Assembly (NCBI GenBank): GCA_963750395.1
Contig: CAVVQM010000018.1
Span: 1-64,000, forward strand
Reading direction: 5' to 3'
Length of the DNA: 64,000 nucleotides
Origin: JADJPO01 sp963750395
GTDB lineage: Bacteria; Actinomycetota; Actinomycetes; Actinomycetales; Kineosporiaceae
A model generated the notes under the pieces. It ran no database searches, was not told where the DNA came from, and worked only from the letters and a program-made list of their open reading frames with translations. A program made the position numbers and the translations under genes. Shown piece after piece: positions 1 through 9,607 of the stretch. Every line of letters begins with the position of its first letter. The first letter of the stretch is position 1.

Positions 1-37
1 AGATCGCCGGGTAGCGACCCGACCTGGACGAACCCGC

Positions 38-688
38 CTACTCCGTCAGGGACGGCAGTTGGGGAGCCTGCCGCAGCGACCTCTTGAGCTCGGCGAAGCC
101 CGGGAAGCGGGCCAGCCCGACCACGTGATCCCACAACTCGACGGCCTCCTCCCGGCCCGGCGTCCTGGAGATCACCGGACCGAAGAAGGCCATCCCGTCG
201 GGGGGATCGACCTGGATGATCGGCGTGCCGACGCCACGGCCGACCAGCGTGAGCGCCAGATCGGTCTCGGACCGGATCACGTCGTCGCGGGTAGCGTCCT
301 CAAGCGCCGCGGCGAGCGAGAGCGGCAGACCGGCGTTGCCGAGCACCTTCTCGGTGAGTTCGCGAGTGCCCAGCAGGTCTCGGTCCACCTCGCCGTGCGG
401 ACGCTCGAAGATCATGTCGCCGTAGGCCGCCTGCAGGACATCCACCCCCTGGGGCCCCACGTCGGAGCGGACCGCCGCGGCGACCCGCAGCATTCGCAGC
501 CCTGCCGTGTGAGTCCGCCCGTACCCGGGCGGGAAGTCGTCGTAGCCGGTCTCGTCGTTGAGCATGCGCAGCGAGATGAACCGCCAGTCGATGGACATCT
601 CCCGCCGGTCGGCGACGAGCCTGAGCCACTTGCTCGTCAGCCAGCAGAAGGGGCAGACGGGATCGAACCAGAGGGCCACATCAGTCAT
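38..688 (-). CDS. DsbA-family thioredoxin-like oxidoreductase (mycothiol-dependent nitroreductase type)
   Basis: The 216-residue protein opens with a thioredoxin-like strand carrying the redox motif CPFCW (Cys12 and Cys15), followed by the helical insertion typical of DsbA/FrnE-like proteins. Length and motif fit the actinobacterial group related to mycobacterial Rv2466c, which reduces substrates with mycothiol in the cytoplasm; that assignment rests on family resemblance. The ATG at 688 puts the redox motif at the usual distance from the N terminus. Open frame continues far upstream on this strand, but that part is antisense to betB and is not real. The gene diverges from the choline operon across a 147-bp gap. 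I see no signal peptide. Confidence 0.85.
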   Translation of the reverse strand: MTDVALWFDPVCPFCWLTSKWLRLVADRREMSIDWRFISLRMLNDETGYDDFPPGYGRTHTAGLRMLRVAAAVRSDVGPQGVDVLQAAYGDMIFERPHGEVDRDLLGTRELTEKVLGNAGLPLSLAAALEDATRDDVIRSETDLALTLVGRGVGTPIIQVDPPDGMAFFGPVISRTPGREEAVELWDHVVGLARFPGFAELKRSLRQAPQLPSLTE

Positions 689-718
689 GGGGGCGCCAAC
701 AGCGCCGGGGCTCCCAGG

Positions 719-771
719 CATTCCGGCGGCATTCCGGCGGCCTTGCAGCGGCGTTCCAGCGGCGTCCCAGC
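719..771. repeat. short degenerate tandem repeat, about 11-bp unit
   Basis: The divergent intergenic region has two perfect copies of CATTCCGGCGG at 719-729 and 730-740, followed by two degenerate copies. This may be slippage or a protein-binding array between the DsbA-like gene and betB. Nothing else is recognisable in this gap. Confidence 0.35.
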
Positions 772-835
772 CCCGAACGTGTCGGTGCAGGTGAGGGCGC
801 TCGACCCTTGACCGATCCACCGGGGGCAGGACAGG

Positions 836-2383
836 TTGAGTGTGACGTCGATCGCAGAGCTGGACCGTAGCGAGGAGAGCAGAGTGCCCGACCTGTTCAT
901 CGACGGAGCGTGGCGCGAGGCCACCGACGGTGCAACGCGCGACATCCGTTGTCCGGCCGACGGCGCACACGTGCGAACGGTCGCCGAGGCCGGCCCGCCC
1001 GACGCGGACGCCGCGGTCGGCGCCGCGCGCCGCGCCTTCGACGACGGAGACTGGCCGAACACCTCCTGCCTGGAACGAGCCCGGATCCTGCACCGGGTCG
1101 CCGACCTGCTGGACGCCGAGAAAGACGCGGTGGCCCGCCTCGAGTCGATGGACACCGGAAAACGATTCGCCGAATCCCGGCTCGACGTGGACGACATCGC
1201 CGCCGTCTTCCGTCACTACGGCGCTCTGGCCTGCGCCGAGGGCGGCAGGGTGATCGACACCGGCCGGCCGGGGATCGCCAGCCGCGTCGTCCATGAGCCC
1301 GTCGGGGTGTGCGCCCTGATCACGCCGTGGAACTACCCGCTGCTGCAGACGTCCTGGAAGGTCGCACCGGCCCTCGCCGCCGGAAACACCTTCGTGCTCA
1401 AGCCGAGCGAACTGACGCCCTCCACCGCGATCTGGTTGATGCGGGCGCTCACCGACGCAGGCGTCCCGACCGGGGTCGCGAACCTGGTGCTCGGCTCGGG
1501 CGCCCGCGTCGGTCCGACGCTGACCGAGCATCCCGACGTCGACCTGGTCTCGTTCACCGGCGGGCTGGCCACCGGCCGGCAGATCATGTCCGCCGCCGCG
1601 GGCACCGTGAAGCGGATCGCCCTCGAACTGGGCGGCAAGAACCCGAACATCGTGTTCGCCGACGCCGACCGCGAGGCGGCGCTGGACAACGCCCTGACCG
1701 CCGTGTTCCTGCACTCGGGTCAGGTCTGCTCCGCGGGCACCCGGCTGGTGGTGGAGGCCTCGGTCCACGACGAGTTCGTCGACGAACTCGTCCGGCGCGC
1801 GTCCACGATCAAAATGGGCGGCCCGTTCGACGACAAGGCCGAGACCGGGCCGTTGATCAGCGCGGAGCATCGCGCGAAGGTCGAGGCCTACGTCGCGTCC
1901 GGGCTCGCCGAGGGCGCCGTCCTCCGCCTCGGCGGCCACGTGCCCGAGGACCCAGCCCTCGCCGACGGGTTCTACTACCCGCCGACGATCCTGGACGCCT
2001 GCACGTCAGAGATGGGCGTGGTGCGCGAGGAGTCGTTCGGACCTGTCCTCACCGTGGAGACCTTCGACGGCGAAGGAGCCGAGGAGCTGGAGACCGCGGC
2101 CGTGCGGATCGCCAACGACAGCATGTACGGCCTCGCCGGTGCGGTCTGGACCTCGAACGCCGGCCGGGCCGAACGGGTCGCCGCCCGGTTGCGGATGGGC
2201 ACGGTGTGGATCAACGACTTCCACCCGTACGTGCCGCAGGCCGAGTGGGGTGGGTACAAGCAGTCGGGGATCGGCCGGGAACTCGGGCTCACCGGGCTGG
2301 AGGAGTACCGCGAGACCAAGCACATCTGGCACAACACCGCCCCGGCGCCCAGCGGATGGTTCGGCGCGGCGCAGTCGTCATGA
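836..2383 (+). CDS. betB: betaine-aldehyde dehydrogenase
   Basis: This is a full-length 515-residue NAD(P)-dependent aldehyde dehydrogenase. The substrate-binding segment ITPWNYPLLQ, the general base in ELGGKNPNIVF (about Glu264) and the catalytic cysteine in HSGQVCSAG (about Cys298) are intact. The family oxidises betaine aldehyde to glycine betaine, an osmoprotectant. The choline-oxidation assignment is supported by the next two genes, a GMC choline dehydrogenase and a BCCT transporter. The start is uncertain: TTG at 836, GTG at 842 or GTG at 884 are all possible, and a G-rich stretch precedes the first two. The stop overlaps the betA ATG (ATGA), so translation is probably coupled. Confidence 0.88.
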   Translation: MSVTSIAELDRSEESRVPDLFIDGAWREATDGATRDIRCPADGAHVRTVAEAGPPDADAAVGAARRAFDDGDWPNTSCLERARILHRVADLLDAEKDAVARLESMDTGKRFAESRLDVDDIAAVFRHYGALACAEGGRVIDTGRPGIASRVVHEPVGVCALITPWNYPLLQTSWKVAPALAAGNTFVLKPSELTPSTAIWLMRALTDAGVPTGVANLVLGSGARVGPTLTEHPDVDLVSFTGGLATGRQIMSAAAGTVKRIALELGGKNPNIVFADADREAALDNALTAVFLHSGQVCSAGTRLVVEASVHDEFVDELVRRASTIKMGGPFDDKAETGPLISAEHRAKVEAYVASGLAEGAVLRLGGHVPEDPALADGFYYPPTILDACTSEMGVVREESFGPVLTVETFDGEGAEELETAAVRIANDSMYGLAGAVWTSNAGRAERVAARLRMGTVWINDFHPYVPQAEWGGYKQSGIGRELGLTGLEEYRETKHIWHNTAPAPSGWFGAAQSS

Positions 2384-4095
2384 AGAGCTACGACATCGTC
2401 ATCGTCGGTGCCGGATCGGCCGGATCGGCGTTGGCGAACCGACTCAGTGTCGATCCGTCGACGAGCGTCCTCGTCCTGGAGGCGGGGCGCTCGGACTTCA
2501 GGGTCGATCCGTTCATCCACATGCCGGCCGCGCTGCCGTTCCCGATCGGCAGCAGGCTCTATGACTGGCGGTACGAGTCCGAACCGGAGCCGTTCATGGG
2601 TGGCCGCAGGGTCTACCACGCGCGTGGGAAGGTGCTCGGCGGAAGCAGCAGCATCAACGGGATGATCTTCCAGCGCGGCAATCCCCTCGACTTCGAGCGG
2701 TGGGCCGCGGACCCCGGCATGCAGGACTGGGACTACGCCCACTGCCTGCCCTACTTCAAGCGGATGGAGACCTGCCTGGCCGGCGCGGACCGGTGGCGCG
2801 GGGGCAGCGGCCCCCTCGTCCTGGAGCGCGGGCCGGCGACGAACCCGTTGTTCGGCGCCTTCCTGGAGGCCACCGAACAGGCCGGGCATCCGCGCACGGA
2901 CGACGTGAACGGCTACCGCCAGGAGGGTTTCGCCAGGTTCGACCGCAACATCCATCGCGGACGCCGGCTGAGCGCGGCCCGGGCGTACCTGCACCCGGTG
3001 ATGGGACGACCGAACCTGCGGGTGGAGACCCTGGCACACGTCACCGGCCTTCGCCTGGACGGGAAACGGGTGGTCGGCCTCGACTACCTGCGCGCGGGCA
3101 GGCTGCGGCGCAGCGTCAGCGCGGGCGAGGTGATCCTGTGCGGCGGCGCGATCAACTCCCCGCAGCTGCTGCAGCTGTCCGGCATCGGCGCCGCCGACGA
3201 CCTGACCGCGCTGGGGATCACGCCGGTGGTCGACCTGCCGGGCGTCGGCTCGAACCTGCAGGACCACCTCGAGGTCTACATCCAGTACGCCAGTAGGCAA
3301 CCGGTCTCGATCGCGCCGTGGATGAAGCACCGCCACAAGCCGCGCATCGGTGCCGAGTGGCTGTTCCTGCGCCGCGGCGTCGGCGCCACCAACCACTTCG
3401 AAGCAGGCGGGTTCCTGCGCAGCAACGACCGGGTCGACTACCCGAACCTCATGTTCCACTTCCTGCCGATCGCGATCCGCTACGACGGGTCACAGCCGGC
3501 GAGTGAGCACGGCTATCAGGTGCACATCGGACCGATGTACTCCGACTGCCGCGGCACGGTGAGGATCACCTCGACCGACCCGCGGCGGCATCCGGCGCTG
3601 CGCTTCAACTACCTGTCCACCGAGAACGATCGCCAGGAGTGGATCGAGATGGTGCGGATCGCCCGCGACATCCTCAACCAGCCCGCGTTCGCGCCGTTCA
3701 ACGACGGTGAGATCTCGCCCGGACCCGGGCGTCGAGTCCGATCAGGAGATCCTGGACTGGGTGGCTCAGGGACGCCGAGACGGCGCTCCACCCGTCGTGC
3801 ACGGCGAAGATCGGCACCGACGCGATGAGCGTGCTCGACCCCGCCAGCCTGCGCGTGCACGGCGTCGACGGGCCTTCGGGTGGTGGACGCCTCGTCGATG
3901 CCCTACATCACCAACGGCAACATCTACGCCCCGGTGATGATGCTGGCGGAGAAGGCCGCCGACCTGATCCTCGGCAACGAACCGCCCGCTCCCGCGACCG
4001 ACGTCCCGTTCTACCGCTACCGCGACGGTTCACCGCTCTACCCACCCGGTGATCCGCGCAACCAGGATCCCCGCAACGAACAGGAGCCGTCATGA
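2380..4095 (+). CDS. betA: choline dehydrogenase, GMC family (three apparent frameshifts)
   Basis: This FAD-dependent GMC oxidoreductase oxidises choline to betaine aldehyde. The N terminus has the dinucleotide-binding motif GAGSAGSALANRLS and the GMC signature GKVLGGSSSINGM. The frame runs cleanly from the ATG at 2380 to about 3726 and then breaks three times. Each break looks like one extra base in a short run: G at 3727-3729, G at 3769-3771 and C at 3873-3874. Removing one base at each restores a normal GMC C terminus containing DAETALHPSC and the active-site region DASSMPYITNGN, ending at 4095. The stop overlaps the transporter start (ATGA). The three same-direction insertions within 150 bp look like sequence errors, although a recently broken gene is possible. 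Confidence 0.8.
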
Positions 4096-6149
4096 GCACC
4101 AGGACCGCGGAGCCAGAGGGTTCGACGCCGCGATGGGCGTTCCTCCTCGAGGGGCCGCCGGTGCGCAGGCCTGTCTTCATCACCTCCGCGATCGGCGTTC
4201 TGGTGATGGCGATCTGGGCCATCTGGGCACCCGAACAGGCGGAATCGGTGATCGGCGAGGCGGTCGGCTGGATCGTCGGCGCCTTCGGGTGGTTCTACAT
4301 CCTCTTGACCTCGGTCGTGCTCGTCTTCGTGATCTATCTGGGCCTGTCCCGGTACGGGTCGATCAAGCTGGGTCCGGATCACTCCAAGCCGGAGTTCTCC
4401 ACCTTCGCGTGGGCGTCGATGCTCTTCGCCGCCGGTATCGGCACCGACGTGATGTTCTTCGCGGTGGCCGAACCCGTCAGCCAGTACATCGCGCCGCCGC
4501 TGGGCGAGGGCCAGACCGTGGAGGCGGCCCGGGACGCAACGGTCTGGACGCTGTTCCACTACGGCCTGTCCGGCTGGGGCCTGTACGCGTTGATGGGTCT
4601 GGCCCTCGGCTACTTCACCTACCGCCTCAACCTGCCCCTTGCGGTGCGCTCCGCGCTCTACCCGATCTTCGGCCGCCGCATCGATGGGAGCCTCGGACAC
4701 GCCGTCGACACCGCCGCCGTGCTCGGCACCATCTTCGGGGTCGCCACCAGCCTGGGCATCGGGGTGGTCTTCCTGAACCAGGGCCTCAACGTCCTGTTCG
4801 GCGTTCCCGTCGGCCTCGGCGCACAGATCGCGCTGGTGTTGCTGGCGATCACGATGGCGGCGGTCTCGGCGACCACCGGCGTCGACAAGGGCATCCGGTT
4901 CCTGTCCCAGCTCAATGTCATTCTCGCCCTCGGTCTCGCCGCCTGGGTCCTCGTCACCGGACAGACCGGCTTCATCCTCAACGCCGTGGTGATGAACGTC
5001 GGCGACTACGTCCAGACCTTCGCGAGCAGGAGCATGGAGACCTTCGCGTTCGCCGATGCCTCCGAGTGGATGTCGCTGTGGACGCTGTTCTTCTGGGCCT
5101 GGTGGATCGCCTGGGCCTCGTTCGTCGGGCTCTTCCTGGCCAGGATCTCCAGGGGCCGCACGATCCGTCAGTTCGTCGCCGGGACGCTGATCATCCCGTT
5201 CGTCTACATCGTGATGTGGATCTCGATCTTCGGCAACGCGGCCCTGGAGCGCATCCGCGGTGGCGACACCGCGTTCGCCGACGCGGCGCTCGCCTCCCCC
5301 GAGGCGGGCTTCTACGGACTTCTCGAGACCTACCCGCTGTCTGGGATCGTGATCGCGTTGTCGGTCTTCGTCGGCCTGCTGTTCTACGTCACCTCGGCCG
5401 ACTCCGGCGCCCTGGTCATGGCCAACCTTTCCTCAGAGCTTCGCTCGGTGCAGGACGACGCCTCCGCGTGGTTGCGGATCGCGTGGGCGTCTGTCACCGG
5501 TCTGCTGACCATCGCGGTGCTGGCGGTGGGAGGGATCTTCGCGCTCCAGTACGCCACGGTGATCTTCGGGTTGCCGTTCGCCTTCGTCGTCGGACTGGTC
5601 ATGGTGAGCCTGTTCAAGGCGCTGCGCGTCGAGGGACGGCGCGCCGACTCGGGTGCGCACTCGCTGCCGATGATGCTGTCCGCTCGCGGGACGGTCATCG
5701 GCGGAAACGATCCGTCGTCCTTGTGGAAGGCGCGGTTGGCCCGCGCGGTCAACTTCGTCGACGTGGACGAGGCCACCTCCTACCTGCAGGACGTCGTCCG
5801 CCCCGCTCTCGCCGAGGTCGCCGCCGCGCTCGACACCGAGGGCGTGCCGGCCGCGATCACCAGCGGCGTGGGCGGTGTCGACGAGGGCACCAAAGACCGC
5901 GAGCTGGCCTGGGTCCAGTTGCGCACGGACACCGACGATCCGTTCATCTACCGGGTACAGGTCGACGAGTCACCCGTGCCCACCTACGGCGGGCGGATGG
6001 TCGGCGCCCGTGACATGTACGCGCGGCTCGAGGTACACACCGACGGCGGCGGGCAGGGGTACGACGTGATGGGGTACGCCTCGGCGCAGATCATCCACGA
6101 CTGCCTGGACCAGTACGAGCGCCACCTGGAGTTCCTGCGGCTGGCCTGA
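4092..6149 (+). CDS. betT: BCCT-family choline/glycine betaine transporter
   Basis: This 685-residue polytopic membrane protein belongs to the betaine-choline-carnitine transporter family. About 12 hydrophobic segments fill residues 30-500, including the Trp-rich stretch WTLFFWAWWIAWASF of the BCCT signature. A hydrophilic C-terminal domain of about 150 residues, as in BetT, ends near ASAQIIHDCLDQYERHLE and probably senses osmotic state. Position as third gene of betB-betA-betT, with an ATGA overlap, makes choline the likely substrate. No betI repressor gene is visible in the window. Confidence 0.9.
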   Translation: MSTRTAEPEGSTPRWAFLLEGPPVRRPVFITSAIGVLVMAIWAIWAPEQAESVIGEAVGWIVGAFGWFYILLTSVVLVFVIYLGLSRYGSIKLGPDHSKPEFSTFAWASMLFAAGIGTDVMFFAVAEPVSQYIAPPLGEGQTVEAARDATVWTLFHYGLSGWGLYALMGLALGYFTYRLNLPLAVRSALYPIFGRRIDGSLGHAVDTAAVLGTIFGVATSLGIGVVFLNQGLNVLFGVPVGLGAQIALVLLAITMAAVSATTGVDKGIRFLSQLNVILALGLAAWVLVTGQTGFILNAVVMNVGDYVQTFASRSMETFAFADASEWMSLWTLFFWAWWIAWASFVGLFLARISRGRTIRQFVAGTLIIPFVYIVMWISIFGNAALERIRGGDTAFADAALASPEAGFYGLLETYPLSGIVIALSVFVGLLFYVTSADSGALVMANLSSELRSVQDDASAWLRIAWASVTGLLTIAVLAVGGIFALQYATVIFGLPFAFVVGLVMVSLFKALRVEGRRADSGAHSLPMMLSARGTVIGGNDPSSLWKARLARAVNFVDVDEATSYLQDVVRPALAEVAAALDTEGVPAAITSGVGGVDEGTKDRELAWVQLRTDTDDPFIYRVQVDESPVPTYGGRMVGARDMYARLEVHTDGGGQGYDVMGYASAQIIHDCLDQYERHLEFLRLA

Positions 6150-6168
6150 CCCCTGCCCGGTGCCCGGT

Positions 6169-6924
6169 TCAGGTCCGGCCGCGCCGGGACGTGCCCGCTG
6201 AACGACGACGGATGAGGACCTGCTGGCCGTCACGCCGGACGTCGAACAGTTCCGTGGCGTCCACCAGGTCACTGAGCTTGCGGTACCCGTAGTTGCGTGG
6301 GTCGAGCGAGGCCTGGTTGCCGATCTGCGAGCCGACGGCGCCCAGATGCGCCCAGCCCTCGTCCCCCCCGGCCGCCTCGACCGCCGAGCGCAACAACCGG
6401 ACCAACCGGTCGTCGCCGCGCAGCCGCTCGGCGGGGACCGGGCGCAGGCTGTCGCTCTGGCCGGCGCCGTCGGCGCCGTCGGCCTCACCCGGCAGGGTCA
6501 GGCCCTCCAGGTAGCTGAACTGGGAGCAGGCGTTGACGAACGGTTCCGGAGTCTGACGCTGCCCGAATCCGTACACCCTCAGACCCTCGGTGAGGATGCG
6601 CATCACCAGCGGGGTGAAGTCGGCGTCGCTGGAGACGATGGCGAACGCGTCCAACCGGCGCCCGTAGAGCAGGTCCATGGCGTCGACGATCATGGCCATG
6701 TCCGAGGCGTTCTTGCCGCTCGAGTACGCGAACTGCTGGATCGGACGAATCGCATAGGTGTGCAGCATCGCCTCCCACCCCTTCAGGCGCGGGCTCTTCC
6801 AGTTCCCGTAGGCGCGACGGACGTTGGCGGTCCCGTGTCGGGCCACCTCCCCCAGCACCACATCGATCTTCGCCGCGGGGGCGTTGTCGGCGTCTATCAG
6901 CAGTGCGATCCGGCGCTCATCCAC
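6169..6924 (-). CDS. NYN-domain (PIN-like RNase) protein with C-terminal OST-HTH-like domain
   Basis: The 251-residue protein starts with LLIDADNAP, followed by SGKNASDMAM and SSDADFTPL. These are the acidic motifs of the NYN/LabA-like PIN nuclease fold. The C-terminal part (about residues 165-240) has the NYGYRKLSDLV segment typical of OST-HTH/LOTUS RNA-binding domains. Such proteins are predicted RNA-processing or RNA-decay factors; the target is unknown. The start is GTG at 6924, preceded by an AGGA element about 8 nt upstream. The gene lies just downstream of the GH13 fusion on the same strand and could be co-transcribed with it. It converges on betT with a gap of only 19 bp. Confidence 0.8.
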   Translation of the reverse strand: MDERRIALLIDADNAPAAKIDVVLGEVARHGTANVRRAYGNWKSPRLKGWEAMLHTYAIRPIQQFAYSSGKNASDMAMIVDAMDLLYGRRLDAFAIVSSDADFTPLVMRILTEGLRVYGFGQRQTPEPFVNACSQFSYLEGLTLPGEADGADGAGQSDSLRPVPAERLRGDDRLVRLLRSAVEAAGGDEGWAHLGAVGSQIGNQASLDPRNYGYRKLSDLVDATELFDVRRDGQQVLIRRRSAGTSRRGRT

Positions 6925-6942
6925 CCGAACATCCTCGCACCT

Positions 6943-6963
6943 ACGGTCAGATCGTCTGACCGT
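6943..6963. repeat. perfect 9-bp inverted repeat at the end of the GH13 fusion gene
   Basis: ACGGTCAGA (6943-6951) and TCTGACCGT (6955-6963) form a perfect stem with a 3-nt loop. It straddles the stop codon of the GH13 fusion (6947-6949), about 20 bp before the NYN start. In RNA it could act as a terminator, attenuator or processing site between the two genes. No U-tract follows. Confidence 0.5.
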
Positions 6964-9607
6964 CCGCGGTGATGCTGAACGACCTGGCGGTCAGGTCGGC
7001 GTCCAGCACCGCCTCGTGCCCGTCCTTGCGCCAGGTGATCCGGATCCGGTCGGAGGCATCGGTCTCGACCTGGCACTCGGCGTCGAACCCGAACGCACCG
7101 AACTGGTTACGCCAGCGCAGCAGCTCGAGCTGCCGCTGCACCACCGGTGTCTTGAGACCGGTGCGGACGGCGTCCATGGACAGGTTGCTGCGGTTGATCT
7201 CCTTGTGCCCGCCGGGCCCTGCCGCGGCCACGGCCTCGTGGTCGTTGGTCCCGGCGAACAGGTCGAGGTACCACACCTGGGGCTTGCCGGGCACGAACAG
7301 CTGGATGGCACGGGCCAGCAGCAGCGCGTCGTCCGACTCGCCGAGCGCGGAGTAGTAGGTCGCGTTGACCTGGTAGTACATCGCCTTCTGACCGTGCAGG
7401 TCCTTCACGTAGCCGCCACGGCCCTTGACGACCTCGATCAGTGCATCGATGCGCTCCTCGGGGAGCAGACCGAGCAGGTCGAGCAGGGGGATGCCGTCGT
7501 GGCAGCCGAGCATGTTGACGGTACGGATCCGCTTCTCGACCAACTCGCGGATCCACGTGACCAGCGTGCCGGCGTCTCTGCTCTCGAGGGCGTCGATGAG
7601 CAGGCCGGGCAGGAAGAAGTCGTAGGTGAGCAGACCCTTGGCCGAGATCTCCTCGTGGACCCTCTCCTCGTACTTGGAATGGATCTCGGGCAGCAACGAC
7701 AGACCGCGCTCGGCGGCCAGCCGCCGGACCGACTCCAGCAGCTGCCAGGTACCCGGAACGTTGAAGAAGTTGCGTTCACCCGGCTCCTTCACCGCGTAGG
7801 CGAAGGCGTCCAGCCGCACGATCTCCGCGCCGTAGCCGGCCAGCCGGTCGAGGGTGTCGCGGTAGAAGTCCCACACGGCCGCGGACTTGATGTTGACGTC
7901 CATCTGACCCAGGTACTTGCGACGCGACTCCAGCCAGTCGATCACCGCCTCGCGGGCGGACTCGAAGCCGGTGAAGTCGATCTCCGCGGGACGGGTGCCC
8001 GCCTCGAGCGCGACGCCGATGCGCTCGGCCAGTCGCTCCGCCGAGGCGTACTGCATTCCGGCACCGGCCATCAGGTCCTGGGCGTCGGGCGCGGTGTAGC
8101 GGACCTCCTGGTAGAAGGTGTTCCAGTACGGCTTCTCGGTGCCGTCGGGCATGCGCACCATGAGGATCGGCAGGCCGGGCTTGCGGAAGAACATGTCCTT
8201 GATGAGCTCCGGGTCCGGCTGCACGTAGCCGCCCTCGGTCATCGTCCCGTGCCCCTCCCAGAAGGCGTTCCAGTCGATGAAGAAGTCCTTGTACGCCGAG
8301 CGTTCACCCTTGGCCAGCAGGTCCTGGAACTGCGGCGAGAGAACCGAGGCGTGATTCAGGATGAAGTCGAACGTGAAAGCGATACCGGCCCTCGCCAGGG
8401 CGGCCAGGTCCTCGGGCCTGGCGAGCAGGTCGTTGAGGCCGTAGTCGATGACGGAGAAGCCGCGGTCGAGGTCGGTGTTGAAGATGCTCGGCAACAGGTA
8501 GGCGGAGGTGAATGCGCCGGCCACCTGGGGGTCGGTGACGAACTCGACCAGGTCGGCGAGGGTGCCGCCGATGCTGTCGGGATAGACGTTGAGCATCGCG
8601 CCCGCCGAGTGCGGGGCGGCTGCGATGGCCGGCGGTTCGGCGTTGGTCTGGGGCTGGACCGCCGAGGTGTCGGCCTCCGGCTTCAGGCCCATCCCGCGCA
8701 GGTAGGTGTCGTAGTCGATCGACTCCCCGCTCTTGCTGAGGATGATCTTCGCCCGATGCGCCTGGGAGTGCAGCTTGGCCTGTTCGAGTTCGAGCACGAT
8801 GCCGGTGAACGGGCTGTCGACGGCGCCGTCGCGTGCCCGGGAGCGCCGGTGGGCCAGCGTCTCGGCCGGGGTGGAGTTCAGCAGGATGGGGATGTCGACG
8901 CCGTCGACGAGGTCGTTGTTGCCGTGGGTCCATTCGATGACCAGGACCTGCACCTCGCTCACGTCGACGACGTCGTGCCAGACCTGGCCGGCCTCGCGGC
9001 CCATCCGCTTCAGCGTCAGGTTGTCGGCGCCCTCGTGGAAGCGCGACAGGATGCCGTTGACCTGGTGGAAGTCGATCTCCGCCTCGGTGCCCAGGTAGGC
9101 CGCCAGCGCCGCGCGGCCGGCCTGCTGGTAGGTGGCCAGCCAGGGGTGGTCGCCGATCATCGCGGCGTCGGCGTCCTCGCCCGTGGCCAACAGGGGAGGC
9201 AGGGCCTCGCGGACCGTCTCGTCGTACTCCCCGGCATCGACCAGGCCTCGCAGTGCACCGGCACGGAAGGTCCGCAGCCGCTCCCCGTCGTTCTCCCGAG
9301 GGATGAGGTGCGGGTAGTTGTCGCCCGACATCACGTAGGCCCCGACGTCGTTGTGGCGCAGGTAGTGGGCCAGCAGCGACCCGATCTCAGACTTGCCGAC
9401 CCCCGATCCGCCGTGGACGGCGACCACGGCCCGCCCGTCGCCGGGCACCCCGAGGGGGGCCAGCAGGCGCCATAGTTCGGGGAAGATCGCCCGGGCCTTG
9501 GCCACGTGGGCCGGGCCGATCTGGATGCTGTCCCCCGGCATGTCGCCGGTGGGCACCGCCGCGAGGTCGGCGATGTCCGGGAGTTCGAAGGCGGACGGGC
9601 TACTCAT
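6947..9607 (-). CDS. P-loop kinase fused to GH13 sucrose-phosphorylase-like enzyme
   Basis: The protein has 886 residues in two parts. Residues about 30-305 form a P-loop kinase-like domain with Walker A GGSGVGKS (66-73) and an acidic strand VLVIEWTHG. An Ala/Pro-rich linker (310-335) leads to a GH13 alpha-amylase-type barrel close to sucrose phosphorylase (subfamily GH13_18). Catalytic positions are visible: nucleophile Asp600 in VRLDAFAY, acid/base Glu641 in LPEIHSKY and Asp704 in GCHDGIP. GH13_18 enzymes phosphorolyse sucrose or related glucosides in the cytoplasm. A fused kinase could act on the sugar or sugar phosphate produced, but that is inference. The ATG at 9607 follows a strong GGAGGAG. 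The fusion is in frame with no break. Confidence 0.82.
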   Translation of the reverse strand: MSSPSAFELPDIADLAAVPTGDMPGDSIQIGPAHVAKARAIFPELWRLLAPLGVPGDGRAVVAVHGGSGVGKSEIGSLLAHYLRHNDVGAYVMSGDNYPHLIPRENDGERLRTFRAGALRGLVDAGEYDETVREALPPLLATGEDADAAMIGDHPWLATYQQAGRAALAAYLGTEAEIDFHQVNGILSRFHEGADNLTLKRMGREAGQVWHDVVDVSEVQVLVIEWTHGNNDLVDGVDIPILLNSTPAETLAHRRSRARDGAVDSPFTGIVLELEQAKLHSQAHRAKIILSKSGESIDYDTYLRGMGLKPEADTSAVQPQTNAEPPAIAAAPHSAGAMLNVYPDSIGGTLADLVEFVTDPQVAGAFTSAYLLPSIFNTDLDRGFSVIDYGLNDLLARPEDLAALARAGIAFTFDFILNHASVLSPQFQDLLAKGERSAYKDFFIDWNAFWEGHGTMTEGGYVQPDPELIKDMFFRKPGLPILMVRMPDGTEKPYWNTFYQEVRYTAPDAQDLMAGAGMQYASAERLAERIGVALEAGTRPAEIDFTGFESAREAVIDWLESRRKYLGQMDVNIKSAAVWDFYRDTLDRLAGYGAEIVRLDAFAYAVKEPGERNFFNVPGTWQLLESVRRLAAERGLSLLPEIHSKYEERVHEEISAKGLLTYDFFLPGLLIDALESRDAGTLVTWIRELVEKRIRTVNMLGCHDGIPLLDLLGLLPEERIDALIEVVKGRGGYVKDLHGQKAMYYQVNATYYSALGESDDALLLARAIQLFVPGKPQVWYLDLFAGTNDHEAVAAAGPGGHKEINRSNLSMDAVRTGLKTPVVQRQLELLRWRNQFGAFGFDAECQVETDASDRIRITWRKDGHEAVLDADLTARSFSITADGQTI

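Noticed and set aside
689..1939. Long open frame on the minus strand upstream of the DsbA-like gene
   Set aside because: It is antisense to betB, Arg/Gly-rich without a fold, and exists only because high GC content suppresses stops. The real gene starts at 688.
6824..9475. 883-codon plus-strand frame opposite the kinase-GH13 gene
   Set aside because: The opposite strand carries conserved catalytic motifs over the whole length; the plus frame is a GC-driven shadow with no domain.
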